This document shows, piece after piece, positions 16,701 to 25,719 of a stretch of 64,000 nt of DNA (position 1 is its first letter; each line of letters starts with the position of its first letter). The stretch lies in NCBI RefSeq assembly GCF_016019935.1, contig NZ_JAECMT010000001.1, positions 1,244,774-1,308,773 on the forward strand, written 5' to 3'. The notes beneath the pieces are model-generated. The model did not search any database, was not told where the DNA came from, and worked only from the letters and a program-made list of their open reading frames with translations. A program made the translations under genes and the position numbers. The stretch comes from Paenibacillus sp. GSMTC-2017 (GTDB lineage Bacteria; Bacillota; Bacilli; Paenibacillales; Paenibacillaceae).

Positions 16701-17099
16701 TACAAGTACTAGAAAATCTGCTAATTGCTTCTCTGCTTCAGCCTGTACTTCAAGCAATTGCGATTCCGCAATTTCTTTAGCTTCCTCAATACTTGTGAGC
16801 AATTCCGAGTTTCTAACTTTTTCAGATTCCAGCAATTGACGAATTTCAAGCGATTTTGCTTCTTCCTCAAGCAACCTCGTATTATCACGTCTAAGACGGA
16901 ATACGTCCTCTGTCGTTTGCATCGCACAAAGAACGGCTAGTCTTTGATTATCTAATCTTGGGTTCGTTTTGGCGAGCTTCTTCATATTCTCATCGATGGA
17001 GGCTGCGACCTTTTTCATATACTCGATATTGGTATGACCTTTTACTTTATATTGAATTCCATATATATCAACGGTTACTACGGTTTGATCCACATCCAT
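13752..17099 (-). CDS. zapA: ZapA domain fused to a giant repetitive coiled coil
   Basis: The protein is about 1115 residues. The first 90 or so are a normal ZapA cell-division domain (VVTVDIYGIQYKVKGH, then MKKLAKTNPRLDNQRLAVL), which in Bacillus binds FtsZ and bundles protofilaments. The remaining thousand are one unbroken Glu/Gln/Lys/Leu coiled coil. The central part (about residues 540-690) repeats a 14-residue unit such as LEQQQAEEKALKAQ. I start at the ATG at 17099, about ten bases after AGGGGG; a longer reading to 17198 runs into the pheT terminator. It sits directly downstream of pheST, the conserved place of zapA. The length is far beyond the usual 85-100 residues. Confidence 0.88.
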   Translation of the reverse strand: MDVDQTVVTVDIYGIQYKVKGHTNIEYMKKVAASIDENMKKLAKTNPRLDNQRLAVLCAMQTTEDVFRLRRDNTRLLEEEAKSLEIRQLLESEKVRNSELLTSIEEAKEIAESQLLEVQAEAEKQLADFLVLVEEQKRAEQVAADEAIKAGEERIAGLQREHEEMITRIREELSQEKKLELIQLKSRLETELAKLESEKDKKIAELISDRDTKISELTNDSIQKLEAISSESAQRIAELETERDRLIAELTSENSKRIEELTSEREVAFTALIEEKEAALLALSDQKDQERNALLTDWESRWETREQQWSTSKVAEAAERDRVALDREAHWKSEFAKIETANRADLERRRNGWLEERTKLLAQITELQKTMTSEKEALEGRISIADEQLLKALEQEEALKSSISLLQIEHQSSLEQISEAESLVAAFADERKQWIADQEEQRLQLVHEHKKRIDELHAQIKGLQERISAADKAEQSYAGQLELLAFKELELGEQLEQAQKIESELKEQLERAQKIESELKDQLERQLNVERSLKEKLEQQQAGELALNVKLDQQMTAEKELHELLEQQQAEEKALREQLDQQLVAEKELHELLEQQQAEEKALKAQLEQKQAVEKELNELLEQQQAEEKALKAQLEQKQAVEKELNELLEQQQAEEKALKAQLEQKQVAEKELHELLEQQQAEEKALKEQLEQKQAVELELKEQLMIQKAGERDLHELLDLQQLEDKELREQLLRKQASELALKEQLEEQQSIERELKEQLEQQKANEHALKEKIEQQQALENDLQKLLELQHEEELVLQTQLERRLETERSLKEQLESQLAVERELQEQLDRQQEAEQSLMKQLEQQKAVEKELQQLLEIQQEEDKEVQERLERELKEQSERRLVAENELKMQLERQLAVERELKEQLERQLAVEHELKEQMEYQLAVELELQEQLNNRHHSNDELLEQFESQQEVEKNLRDQLEQQKLKEQTLMEQLEFTSARERIATGQLEAATERGEELSRQLEAREQVIAELEQETKRLEKMKETLAAEEASLRERMEFVLQEAAASSEDQGQWSEQITELQHEKEEAIRHSARLSEEHSELLVQHNKLKTEYTKLQTEYNEWIELIEQS
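15040..15475 (-). repeat. 84-bp tandem repeats inside the ZapA coiled coil
   Basis: About five consecutive copies of an 84-bp unit (28 residues, two 14-residue coiled-coil blocks) are nearly identical in DNA. Two adjacent copies (about 15140-15300) differ at only a few bases. Flanking 42-bp half units are more diverged. This implies recent duplication or gene conversion. Confidence 0.85.
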
Positions 17100-17183
17100 G
17101 TAGTCGTATCCCCCTATCATTCCATGACACATTTTAATTGTAGTTATTAACTCGAGAAGCCTCTTCAAATGGTAAAATGCCAT

Positions 17184-17230
17184 CAAAAAAAGCCGCATCG
17201 GCGTTCACTAGGAACTAATTCGATGCGGCT
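17184..17230 (-). terminator. terminator of the pheST operon
   Basis: On the minus strand GCCGCATCG ... CGATGCGGC is followed by seven Ts, 16 bases after the pheT stop. It separates pheT from the zapA-like gene and argues that the latter starts downstream of it. Confidence 0.9.
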
Positions 17231-17245
17231 TGCGATGTTTCCTGC

Positions 17246-19687
17246 CTACTTACGTAATTCTGCTCCAAAAGAATGTTCTAATTTTTGAACAACCTGTGCA
17301 TGTAGAGCTGTAACTTCTTCATCGGTCAATGTCCGGTCCCCGTGACGGTAAACAAGAGACAATGCAATGCTCTTCTTACCTGCTCCTAGTCGCTCGCCCG
17401 TATAAACATCAAATACACGAACAGACTCAAGTAGCTCACCTGCTGTGCTCCAAGCTGTTTCTGTCAAACTGCCTGCAGCTACCTCAGTATCGACCAAAAC
17501 AGCGATGTCTCGCTCGATTGCTGGATACTTAGGCAACACTTTATATTCGATCTCTGAGCTCGATTGCTCGTAAAGTGCTTCTAGACCGATTTCAATCAAA
17601 TACGTATCTGCCATATCCCACTCTACTTGAAGAGCTGGATGCAATTGACCAACGTAACCGATCACTGCTGGACCTGCTGGCGTTTCAACAACAACAGCTG
17701 CCGTTCTTCCTGGGTGGAAATGTTCTGGCTGAGCTGGTACATAGGATACTTTTGATGATAGTCCTAATACGTCAACGACAGTTTCCACAATTCCTTTTGC
17801 ATCATAGAAGTCAAAGCCAATTGCTTTGCTGTTCCATTGCGCTTCCCCTTTGTTGCCAGTAAGCAATGCTGCAAAACGATGTTTTTCTTGCGGCAAACGT
17901 GTAAGCTGTTCTTCATCCGTATGGAATACGCTGCCGATTTCGAACAATGCAGCAGATTCATTTCTACGATTACGGTTGTAAACAGCCGTCTCAATCAATT
18001 GTGCAATAAGCGTCGTTCTTAGAACGCTGCGCTCTTCACTCATCGGCATTGCAAGACGAACGGCTTTTACATCCTCCGCTAACGCTGGGAACAAAACAGT
18101 TCTTGCAGGGCTCGTGAAGGAATAGCTGATCACCTCATGCATGCCAGAATCCGATAGACGTTTGCGAAGCTCACGACGAATCGATTGCGGTTTAGTTAAT
18201 GCACCTTGAATGACATCACCATGGATCAATGTCGTCGGGATGTTATCGTAGCCGTACAAACGAGCTACTTCTTCGATCAAATCAACATCGCGAGTAATAT
18301 CACCACGGCGTGCTGGTACTTCTACCTTAAAGACATCTTCGCCTGACAACTCATATTGGAAATGAAGGCGACCAAAGATAGAGCGAACTTGTAGCGCGGA
18401 AAGCTCTGTGCCTAGGTATCCATTTATTTTGGAGAGTGCAAGGGAAACGATTTTAGTCTCAGAAGAACGACCTTTAACCTGGGCGATTCCATCCGTCACG
18501 AGTCCATTAGCAAGATCAGCAATTAATGACGCAGCACGATCAAGTGCAGGAATAACATTCGAAGGGTCAACTTCCTTCTCGAAACGGATACTGGACTCAG
18601 AACGAAGTCCTAACTGACGGGACGTCTTGCGAACAGTTCCACCATCAAATCTTGCTGATTCTAGCAAAATGTTAATCGTTTCACCAGTCACCTCAGTACT
18701 TGCTCCACCCATTACACCAGCTAAAGCAATTGGCTCATTGCCATCTGTAATAACGAGCATATGTGGCTCAAGTGAACGTTCTTGATCGTCTAACGTAACT
18801 AACTTTTCGCCTTCTTTCGCCATACGAACGACGATGCGTCCAGCCGGTACACGATCAGCATCAAAAGCATGAAGCGGCTGGCCGTATTCAAGCATAACAA
18901 AATTGGTTACGTCAACGACATTGTTGATCGGACGAATACCAGCAGCAATAAGTCTATTTTGCAACCATTGCGGTGACCCACCAACTTTTACATTTTTAAT
19001 ATAACGAGCAGAATAATGTGAACATTGCTCTGTGGCGATCACATCGACAGAAACAAGTCCTTCCGTCTTCTCAACTGCATCATGTACATTGTTGCTTGGT
19101 AGCTTCACTTCACGGCCAGTCAAAGCGGCCACTTCATAAGCTACACCAACCATGCTAAGGCAATCGGAACGGTTCGGCGTCAAGTCAAGTTCCAATACTT
19201 CATCGTCGATACCAAGCACATCACCGATTGATGCACCGATTAGCGTTGATGCAGGCAATACTAGAATACCTTCTTGTTGCTCCTTCGGAAGCAACTTGTC
19301 ATTTATGCCAAGTTCCTTAGCGGAACAGATCATGCCTTGAGATTCTACACCGCGTAATTTTGCACGTTTGATCTTAAAGTCACCTGGCAACACAGCTCCA
19401 ATTACGGCAACAGGTACTAGTTGACCTGCATCTACGTTTTTGGCACCGCATACGATTTGAAGCTCCTCGTCAGTACCAACATCCACTTTACACACATTTA
19501 GTTTGTCTGCATCGGGATGTTTTTCTTTCGATTTTACATAACCGACTACTACGCCTGTTACGCCTTTGTTTAGTTTCTCAACGACGTCAATCTCGATTCC
19601 GCCGCGAGTCATTTTTTCAGCAAGCTCTTCTGCGGACAATCCGTCCAAATCGATATATTCATTTAACCATTTATAGGATACTTTCAT
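17246..19687 (-). CDS. pheT: phenylalanyl-tRNA synthetase beta subunit
   Basis: The beta subunit has 813 residues. It carries an N-terminal tRNA-binding (EMAP/OB) domain (VVVGYVKSKEKHPDADKLNV, near residues 45-65), B3/B4 editing domain, B5 domain, a catalytic-like core and a C-terminal anticodon-binding FDX-ACB domain (KYPAIERDIAVLVD; EHSFGAELRK end). It forms the cytoplasmic alpha2-beta2 enzyme with PheS, charging tRNA-Phe and editing Tyr. Length is typical. It is 24 bases downstream of pheS, with GGGGAGATG before its ATG, and is governed by the Phe T-box. Confidence 0.98.
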   Translation of the reverse strand: MKVSYKWLNEYIDLDGLSAEELAEKMTRGGIEIDVVEKLNKGVTGVVVGYVKSKEKHPDADKLNVCKVDVGTDEELQIVCGAKNVDAGQLVPVAVIGAVLPGDFKIKRAKLRGVESQGMICSAKELGINDKLLPKEQQEGILVLPASTLIGASIGDVLGIDDEVLELDLTPNRSDCLSMVGVAYEVAALTGREVKLPSNNVHDAVEKTEGLVSVDVIATEQCSHYSARYIKNVKVGGSPQWLQNRLIAAGIRPINNVVDVTNFVMLEYGQPLHAFDADRVPAGRIVVRMAKEGEKLVTLDDQERSLEPHMLVITDGNEPIALAGVMGGASTEVTGETINILLESARFDGGTVRKTSRQLGLRSESSIRFEKEVDPSNVIPALDRAASLIADLANGLVTDGIAQVKGRSSETKIVSLALSKINGYLGTELSALQVRSIFGRLHFQYELSGEDVFKVEVPARRGDITRDVDLIEEVARLYGYDNIPTTLIHGDVIQGALTKPQSIRRELRKRLSDSGMHEVISYSFTSPARTVLFPALAEDVKAVRLAMPMSEERSVLRTTLIAQLIETAVYNRNRRNESAALFEIGSVFHTDEEQLTRLPQEKHRFAALLTGNKGEAQWNSKAIGFDFYDAKGIVETVVDVLGLSSKVSYVPAQPEHFHPGRTAAVVVETPAGPAVIGYVGQLHPALQVEWDMADTYLIEIGLEALYEQSSSEIEYKVLPKYPAIERDIAVLVDTEVAAGSLTETAWSTAGELLESVRVFDVYTGERLGAGKKSIALSLVYRHGDRTLTDEEVTALHAQVVQKLEHSFGAELRK

Positions 19688-19711
19688 TGTTCATCTCCCC
19701 TTCTCTCTTCG

Positions 19712-20746
19712 TCACATTCTAGCGAATTGGCTCAAGAACCTTAGATCATTCGTATAGAAATGACGAATGTCGTCAATGCCGTATTTCAGAAGCGCGATAC
19801 GTTCAACGCCCATACCAAATGCAAATCCAGTCACTTCTTCTGGGTTAAATCCGCCCATCTCAAGTACTTTCGGATGGATCATGCCGCAACCCAAAATTTC
19901 AAGCCAACCTGTATGTTTACACATACGGCAACCGTTGCCGCCGCATTGTGCACAGCTAACATCTACCTCTGCACTTGGCTCTGTGAATGGGAAGAAGCTT
20001 GGGCGAAGACGAATTTGCGTCTGCGATCCGAACATTTGTTGTGCGAACTGCAGAAGAGTTCCTTTCAAGTCACTCATACGAATACCTTTGCCAATAACTA
20101 GACCTTCGATCTGATTGAACTGGAATGAATGTGTTGCATCATCGTCATCGCGGCGATACACTTTACCCGGACAAATAACTCGAATTGGCGTCTCGCCATT
20201 GCTCGCTTGCATCGTTCTAACTTGTACCGGAGATGTTTGTGTACGCATCAATATATCATCCGTAATGTAGAACGAATCCTGCATGTCGCGAGCTGGGTGA
20301 TTTTTGGGCAAATTAAGTGCCTCGAAATTGTAATAATCCGTCTCTACTTCAGGACCTTCGGCAATGGAATAACCAAGCCCGATGAAAATATCTTCGATCT
20401 CCTGAGCTACTTTATTAAGCGGATGTACCGCACCTGTAGGCAACTTCTTGCCAGGCAATGTTACATCAATCGTCTCTGCAAGCAAACGATTATTCGTTTC
20501 TGCTTGTTGGAAAGCAGCTTGTTTCTCTTCAATAACGGACTCAATAGCGGCACGAACATCGTTGCCCACTTGTCCGATAACTGGACGTTCCTCAGCGCTA
20601 AGTGAACCCATACCACGCAAAATTTCCGTGAGTGCTCCCTTTTTGCCTAAATATTTTACCCGCAGGTCGTTAAGCGTTCCTTGCGATTCTACTCCTTGCA
20701 GTTCCGCTAGTGCTTCAATTCGAAGCTGCTCCAGCCTTGCCTTCAT
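19712..20746 (-). CDS. pheS: phenylalanyl-tRNA synthetase alpha subunit
   Basis: This 344-residue catalytic subunit is the same length as the Bacillus protein. It has an N-terminal coiled coil ([16 protein letters not shown]) and class II motifs: motif 2 FHQIEG-like [10 protein letters not shown] and motif 3 [19 protein letters not shown] place the start at the third in-frame candidate (20746), eight bases after GGAGG; the upstream TTG and ATG overlap that ribosome-binding site. First gene of the pheST operon behind a Phe-specific T-box leader. Confidence 0.98.
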   Translation of the reverse strand: MKARLEQLRIEALAELQGVESQGTLNDLRVKYLGKKGALTEILRGMGSLSAEERPVIGQVGNDVRAAIESVIEEKQAAFQQAETNNRLLAETIDVTLPGKKLPTGAVHPLNKVAQEIEDIFIGLGYSIAEGPEVETDYYNFEALNLPKNHPARDMQDSFYITDDILMRTQTSPVQVRTMQASNGETPIRVICPGKVYRRDDDDATHSFQFNQIEGLVIGKGIRMSDLKGTLLQFAQQMFGSQTQIRLRPSFFPFTEPSAEVDVSCAQCGGNGCRMCKHTGWLEILGCGMIHPKVLEMGGFNPEEVTGFAFGMGVERIALLKYGIDDIRHFYTNDLRFLSQFARM

Positions 20747-20795
20747 CCTCATCGCCTCCAATTGTATTAACCCCAGCCCTTATGGGTATCCGGAC

Positions 20796-21065
20796 AAAAT
20801 AAAAAGGCCCCTCCTCCCCTAAGGGACGGAAGAACCGTGGTACCACCCTAATTTGAATTGCAGCTACCAAAAAAGCAACTGACAATTCCTCAAACCCCGT
20901 TAACGGCGGGAACCGTGCTGTCCTACTTATGTCATGACATGACGTCATCACTGTTCAGGAGCATGCTCCGGAGTGAACTTGGGCAGTCTGATTTCACAAG
21001 AACGCTCTCAATCTTCGGCGTCCTCTCCCTGTGCGAAGGCACTGCTTACTTTTCTCCATCATTGC
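20796..21065 (-). promoter_or_regulatory. T-box leader of pheST, Phe (TTC) specifier
   Basis: The T-box core AGGGTGGTACCACGG is at 20835-20849 on the minus strand, followed by a terminator (paired CCGTCCC / GGGGAGGAGG region, then TTTTT near 20801). In stem I the sequence AAG-TTC-ACTCCGGAG gives a TTC specifier at 20975-20977 followed by the expected purine. Uncharged tRNA-Phe should favour antitermination. Confidence 0.95.
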
Positions 21066-21095
21066 AATTACTGTTATAAATAAATATTAATCTTT

Positions 21096-21124
21096 ATTAT
21101 ATGCAATTGAAGGATTTGATGCAA
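21096..21124 (-). promoter_or_regulatory. sigma-A promoter for the pheST T-box transcript
   Basis: TTGCAT, 17-base spacer and TATAAT on the minus strand, just upstream of the T-box. Confidence 0.85.
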
Positions 21125-21154
21125 CCAGTAAAAGCTACTAGTCGTTTATTAATC

Positions 21155-21871
21155 TCAGTTAAATTCCCGCTTCACAAGCCCTTTCTCCATTGCATATCTA
21201 GTTAACTGAACACGGTTATCTAAGTGGAGTTTTTGCAGTATATTTTTCAAATGATTTTTTACTGTATGTTCAGATAAGTTTAATAGTCCAGCGATTTCAC
21301 GATTAGATGCACCCGTTGCCACTCGTTGCAACACTTCTTTCTCGCGCTCTGTCAACGGTGACGCTGGAAAAGATTCTGTATGAGCTTTTTGTTTCTGAGA
21401 AGCTATAGCTTTCTCATTCCCTTTTTCAGAGCCACTGGAGAACTCTTGTAGAAGCCTAAAAGCCATTTCCTTTGACATCGGCGCTTCGTCTACAACGACT
21501 TCTCTTAAATACTGTAACCATGCTGAGGGGTCTAAATTTTTAAGCAAATAGCCTTGAGCACCACGTTTAATTGCTTCGAATAAATGAGTAATATCATCGG
21601 AGACAGTTACCATAATAATCTTGAGTGAAGGAAGAAGTAGCTTTAACCGATATGTCGCTTCCAGTCCGCCCATTCCCGGCATCCTAATATCCATTAGAAC
21701 AAGTTCTGGTCGCAGTTCCGCAGCTTTGGCAATTGCCTCTTCTCCACTTGCTGCTTCTCCAACTACTTGAAATAATGCATCACCCGCCAAAATCTCACGA
21801 ATACCTTCTCTGCCATGGGGATGATCATCAACAATCATAACTCGAACAGGCTGTTCACCTCGGTTCATCAT
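21155..21871 (-). CDS. NarL/FixJ-family response regulator
   Basis: The protein is about 238 residues, with a receiver domain ([15 protein letters not shown]; phospho-acceptor Asp in [10 protein letters not shown], about residue 57; Lys in YLLKNL) and a C-terminal LuxR-type helix-turn-helix ([20 protein letters not shown], then [10 protein letters not shown]). I choose the ATG at 21871, nine bases after AAGGAGG; the GTG nine bases further up is too close to that site. It overlaps the end of the histidine kinase region and shares an operon with it and the CopD-like protein. Confidence 0.93.
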   Translation of the reverse strand: MMNRGEQPVRVMIVDDHPHGREGIREILAGDALFQVVGEAASGEEAIAKAAELRPELVLMDIRMPGMGGLEATYRLKLLLPSLKIIMVTVSDDITHLFEAIKRGAQGYLLKNLDPSAWLQYLREVVVDEAPMSKEMAFRLLQEFSSGSEKGNEKAIASQKQKAHTESFPASPLTEREKEVLQRVATGASNREIAGLLNLSEHTVKNHLKNILQKLHLDNRVQLTRYAMEKGLVKREFN

Positions 21872-21876
21872 TCCAA

Positions 21877-22722
21877 TCACCCTCCTTTGATTTCGACTTT
21901 AACCCCGCCCTGATCACCAGGTAACAGCAACAAATGCCAACCCATAGCTTTCGCACGTTCACTCATCATTTTTACACCGTATTTACCTTGCGCTTGTAGC
22001 TTTTCTAATTCAATTCCTTTGCCATCGTCCACGATTGTACAGACAAAAGAGGGTGAAGGAACATTTAAGCTTCCAACATGCTCAGCATGAATAAGGACAC
22101 GACTCGCATCCGCATGTTTCTGTACATTCATCAATGCTTCACGAATAATTGCTAACAGCTCTATTTTCTGTTTATGAGTCAATAATCCTTCATGCAGTCT
22201 TGAATCGACCGTTGCCTGAATGTCGCTACCTTGCTCCATGTCTGAAATAAATTTATGAATACTTTGCAGCCATGTTGAATCTGAAGGCAGAGGCGAGCTT
22301 TGCAAATTAGCCAGTGACTGACGTACATCGTCATATACATGTCTTACTGTATGCCTAATCCCTTCCATTGTACGGCTAGCATCTTCGTCCAGCTCAGATC
22401 GATCGAGCTTATCAAGCTTAACTGACAACATAAAAAGAGATTGCGAGATCCCATCATGCAATTCTCTTGCAAGCTGCTCCCTCTCCTCAAACGCTGCCTT
22501 TACGACCTGTTGACGTTTCAAAGATTCCTGCATCACTTCAAGCTTAGCAAACAAGGATCGAACGAGCGTTAACGTAATTAAAAAAACAAAAATAGGTGCT
22601 AATAAATTTCCTAATTCCATAGATACATACGGAAGAAGAAAGGCATGCCTAGCATACTCCCATAACCCAATTACGATCGTAGGTATCCACAAAATTAACC
22701 ATTTCAGCCATTTGTAAGACAA
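21877..22722 (-). CDS. sensor histidine kinase, HisKA_3 type
   Basis: The kinase is about 281 residues, with two N-terminal membrane helices (WLILWIPTIVIGLWEY; LLAPIFVFLITLTLVRSLF), a short extracytoplasmic segment and a DHp region with the phospho-acceptor His in ELHDGISQS. It ends in a HATPase domain (IVDDGKGIELEKLQAQ; YGVKMMSERAKAMG). I prefer the TTG at 22722 (MSYKWLKWL), eight bases after AAGGGGGG, over the ATG at 22755. It should phosphorylate the adjacent NarL-type regulator; the CopD-like gene upstream suggests it may sense copper or envelope state. Confidence 0.9.
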   Translation of the reverse strand: MSYKWLKWLILWIPTIVIGLWEYARHAFLLPYVSMELGNLLAPIFVFLITLTLVRSLFAKLEVMQESLKRQQVVKAAFEEREQLARELHDGISQSLFMLSVKLDKLDRSELDEDASRTMEGIRHTVRHVYDDVRQSLANLQSSPLPSDSTWLQSIHKFISDMEQGSDIQATVDSRLHEGLLTHKQKIELLAIIREALMNVQKHADASRVLIHAEHVGSLNVPSPSFVCTIVDDGKGIELEKLQAQGKYGVKMMSERAKAMGWHLLLLPGDQGGVKVEIKGG

Positions 22723-22754
22723 TGTTATCGCCCCCCTTAGCATCCAAACAACCA

Positions 22755-24104
22755 TTAATCATTACGAAAAGGAACTGTTTTGGTGATACCGATACCCGCT
22801 CCATCGGTAATGCTTATTTCTGCACTCCATTTTCCCGAATAGGGAAGCTTTACGCCTTCTCCTACAAACTTAAATTCAGTAAATCCAGGGAATGCGATAC
22901 CAGCACTAGAGTCTACCGTTGTTAGTGGGACATCAATTGTCCTCTGCTTGGAAGGATCTCCACTGCGAAGTTGCAATCGCACTTCTTTTGGAGCACCACT
23001 TTCCTCTGGTAACCAGACGATAAGCGACGCCTCATTAGGACCAGGTGCATTAGGACTTATCTCTATCGTAAAATGTAGCCTTTCTCCCATCTCATGCATC
23101 TTCAAAGGCTCACTATCCGGCAGGGGACTAATCGCTGTAAAGATGCTCACGATTATGATAATTGCAGTCATTAGCAGGCCATCCAGCTTCAGAAGAACAC
23201 CATTCGGCATCTCTCTACGTTTAGCTCTCTTTCGAAGTGCAGCACCAAGTACGATCACAAGTAGAACAAACACTATTTTTGCTAATAACCAATTACCCCA
23301 GCTCGTATAAATCAAGTAGAGCCACGAAGGCAGAAGTACCGCCGTCATCATAGCACCACTAATTGCTAGTGCGACAATCGTTACCCAAGCTATAGAGACA
23401 AACCGTTCTATAAATCTGCCCGCTTCTTTCCTTTCATAATGCCAAAACAACAGTAACAACATAACGCCACCCGCCCATAAAGCAGAACACGCAAGATGGA
23501 TAAAGTCAGATAATATGGCTACCATTTCGTACTCGGAGGATGCGGCATGTCCGTTAAAGCTTTCTACAGCTAACAAAAGAAGTGCCCATATCGCTTTATA
23601 AATATCTTTTAGCTTAATAACTACGAATGCTAGCAGAGATAGAATTAACAGTAACATCCATAACTGGCCAGACGACGTTTCAGTGAATAGTTGTAACCAA
23701 TCCGTACCACCTCCATCAAGCTCACTAATCATTCTATTGGAGTTAGTAAATACGAAAATAAGTACGACCACAAGCAACCCTTTTACCGCTACCGAACTCC
23801 AACGATTCAACAATTCCCTTTGATGATCACCTTGACTGGAAGTTGGTATGGATAACCTTAACAACATCATACCTGACGTCAGTAGTAACATGATGTAATA
23901 CGCCCCTCTTAAGGCGTAAAATAGAATGCTGGAAAATACATTTTTAAAGCTGAAACTATCTCCATCCTGAACCCAGCCGCTATCATGATTATGGGACGAG
24001 AGCAATGACCCGGATGCGCTTATTTCGGTAGGCACAACTACTATGCCAATCACCCCTATTAGCACCAGGGTTGTCATAGCTACTAGTATTAATCGCATGT
24101 TCAA
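22755..24104 (-). CDS. CopD-like copper resistance/transport membrane protein
   Basis: The product has 449 residues: an N-terminal signal-like helix, an extracellular segment with a short HNHD stretch, eight or so membrane helices with the CopD core (ALRGAYYIMLLLTSGMMLLR; FIHLACSALWAGGVMLLLLF), and a C-terminal extracellular beta domain of about 110 residues. Membrane His residues in IHLACSALWAGG suit metal handling. Compared with YcnJ the N-terminal CopC domain is absent. A TTG start with GGAAG nine bases upstream is used; an ATG two codons later is possible. Co-transcribed with the kinase/regulator pair. Confidence 0.82.
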   Translation of the reverse strand: MNMRLILVAMTTLVLIGVIGIVVVPTEISASGSLLSSHNHDSGWVQDGDSFSFKNVFSSILFYALRGAYYIMLLLTSGMMLLRLSIPTSSQGDHQRELLNRWSSVAVKGLLVVVLIFVFTNSNRMISELDGGGTDWLQLFTETSSGQLWMLLLILSLLAFVVIKLKDIYKAIWALLLLAVESFNGHAASSEYEMVAILSDFIHLACSALWAGGVMLLLLFWHYERKEAGRFIERFVSIAWVTIVALAISGAMMTAVLLPSWLYLIYTSWGNWLLAKIVFVLLVIVLGAALRKRAKRREMPNGVLLKLDGLLMTAIIIIVSIFTAISPLPDSEPLKMHEMGERLHFTIEISPNAPGPNEASLIVWLPEESGAPKEVRLQLRSGDPSKQRTIDVPLTTVDSSAGIAFPGFTEFKFVGEGVKLPYSGKWSAEISITDGAGIGITKTVPFRND

Positions 24105-24272
24105 GATGCCACTTCCTTCTTTCCTATTCTGCTTCAGTTTACTAGACCAAGTTCAAAAGAACAATTGAAGGGAACGCTGTATTTCCTATATTTTTTTCAG
24201 GGAAGCAAACTATGATACAATCAAATGAAGCAAGAATCATCAACATTTTACCAACTAGGAGGTCGTCATCAC

Positions 24273-25652
24273 ATGGCAAGTCAAACCGGAGCCATCGTAC
24301 AACAATCCCTGAATGCGTTAATGGGAGATTCTTCATTCCTACCTTTAATCCAGGATCAGCGCAGAGAACAAGCATTCCAATCGCTGGCAGCAATACTTTC
24401 TACCCCTAATAAAGTGCACAAAGCGTTCCTTCGAATTGCATTAGATAACGGAAACGTCGAACGAATTCCTGCCTTCCGTATTCAACACAACGACGCTTTA
24501 GGCCCGTACAAAGGCGGCATTCGGTTCCATGAGTCCGTTAATGAAGAAGAAGTAACTAATTTAGCTGCTCTAATGACGTTAAAAACGGCACTACATGAAG
24601 TACCATTCGGTGGTGGGAAAGGTGGCGTTGCCATTAATCCACGTAACTTCTCCGAGAAAGAGCTTTATTCCATTTGCAAAAAATATGTCCAATACTTTAG
24701 TGACGTACTTGGACCAGATAAAGACATTCCTGCACCCGATATGGGTACGGGTGAACGCGAGATGGACTGGATGATGGCTGAATATAAGAGCATCAACCCA
24801 GGTTCACCTTATCTAGGCAGCTTTACGGGAAAAAGTATCATAAACGGTGGCTCACTTGGCCGTAGAGAAGCAACCGGCAAAGGTGTCTATTTTACATTCC
24901 GTTATATGCTGCATGACTTTCTGCAAAAAAATAGTGAGTGGTTGTCAGGCAGTACAAACATTTTCGCCCAAACAGCACTAGCTTATAAGGACAAGCCTTT
25001 CTCCATAGCGATTCAAGGATTCGGCAACGTCGGTTCTGTAACAGCGATGGAAGCCTATAACTGTACTGCACTTCGTAATAGAGTTGTTGCAGTCAGTGAT
25101 CGCAATGTGACGTTGTACAATGAGGACGGTTTAGATGTCCCTGCATTAGTGGAGTATGCAGCCGCTCATCGTGGTGATCTGCCAACGAGTAATGAAGAAT
25201 TGAATACATCTGGTATAACTGCAAATGTGTTGGAACGTGAAGATGTGCTCTACTTGAACACTGATGTTCTGTTCCTAGCAGCACTCGAAGATCAAATTAG
25301 AGGCGATAATGTAGGGAAAATTCAAGCCCGCATTATCGTTGAAGGTGCGAATGCTCCTATTACAGGTGAAGCAGATGAAGCGCTTGCGGCTTCTGGAACG
25401 ATTATTATTCCGGATATACTAGCCAATGCAGGCGGTGTAATCGTATCCTATTTTGAATGGCTACAAGGACGAGAAACACAGTTTTATACCGAAGAAGAAG
25501 TTTACAAGCAGCTCTATGCCAAAATGCAAAAAACGATGAACAGCATACTGCCCGCTTACTTCGGAGATCCTCTCCCACTTCGGCAAAATTGTTTTGTCCA
25601 TGCTGTAACGAAACTATCTACCGTATTGTACCGACAAGGGAAACTATATTAA
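24273..25652 (+). CDS. glutamate dehydrogenase family protein (Glu/Leu/Phe/Val dehydrogenase)
   Basis: The enzyme is about 459 residues and interconverts glutamate with 2-oxoglutarate and ammonia. Catalytic motifs are PYKGGIRFHE, VPFGGGKGG, and PAPDMGTGEREMDW; the nucleotide-binding domain begins FSIAIQGFGNVGS. The ATG at 24273 is preceded by AGGAGGT nine bases upstream; a 48-base longer reading has no such site. It is longer than the common 425-residue enzyme, with extra residues just before the Rossmann motif (around LSGSTNIFAQTALAYKD). It could also act on other amino acids; glutamate is most likely. Probable -10 TACAAT at 24216. Confidence 0.9.
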   Translation: MASQTGAIVQQSLNALMGDSSFLPLIQDQRREQAFQSLAAILSTPNKVHKAFLRIALDNGNVERIPAFRIQHNDALGPYKGGIRFHESVNEEEVTNLAALMTLKTALHEVPFGGGKGGVAINPRNFSEKELYSICKKYVQYFSDVLGPDKDIPAPDMGTGEREMDWMMAEYKSINPGSPYLGSFTGKSIINGGSLGRREATGKGVYFTFRYMLHDFLQKNSEWLSGSTNIFAQTALAYKDKPFSIAIQGFGNVGSVTAMEAYNCTALRNRVVAVSDRNVTLYNEDGLDVPALVEYAAAHRGDLPTSNEELNTSGITANVLEREDVLYLNTDVLFLAALEDQIRGDNVGKIQARIIVEGANAPITGEADEALAASGTIIIPDILANAGGVIVSYFEWLQGRETQFYTEEEVYKQLYAKMQKTMNSILPAYFGDPLPLRQNCFVHAVTKLSTVLYRQGKLY

Positions 25653-25719
25653 TTAACTAATTCCGCTGAACGTAAGCAGCGGTCAATACCGATCTGTTGC
25701 CATTGGGAGGTGGAGAGTC

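Noticed and set aside
17100..17198. N-terminal extension of the zapA-like gene.
   Set aside because: It runs through the pheT terminator, and the sequence MRLFLMAFYHLKRLL does not resemble ZapA.
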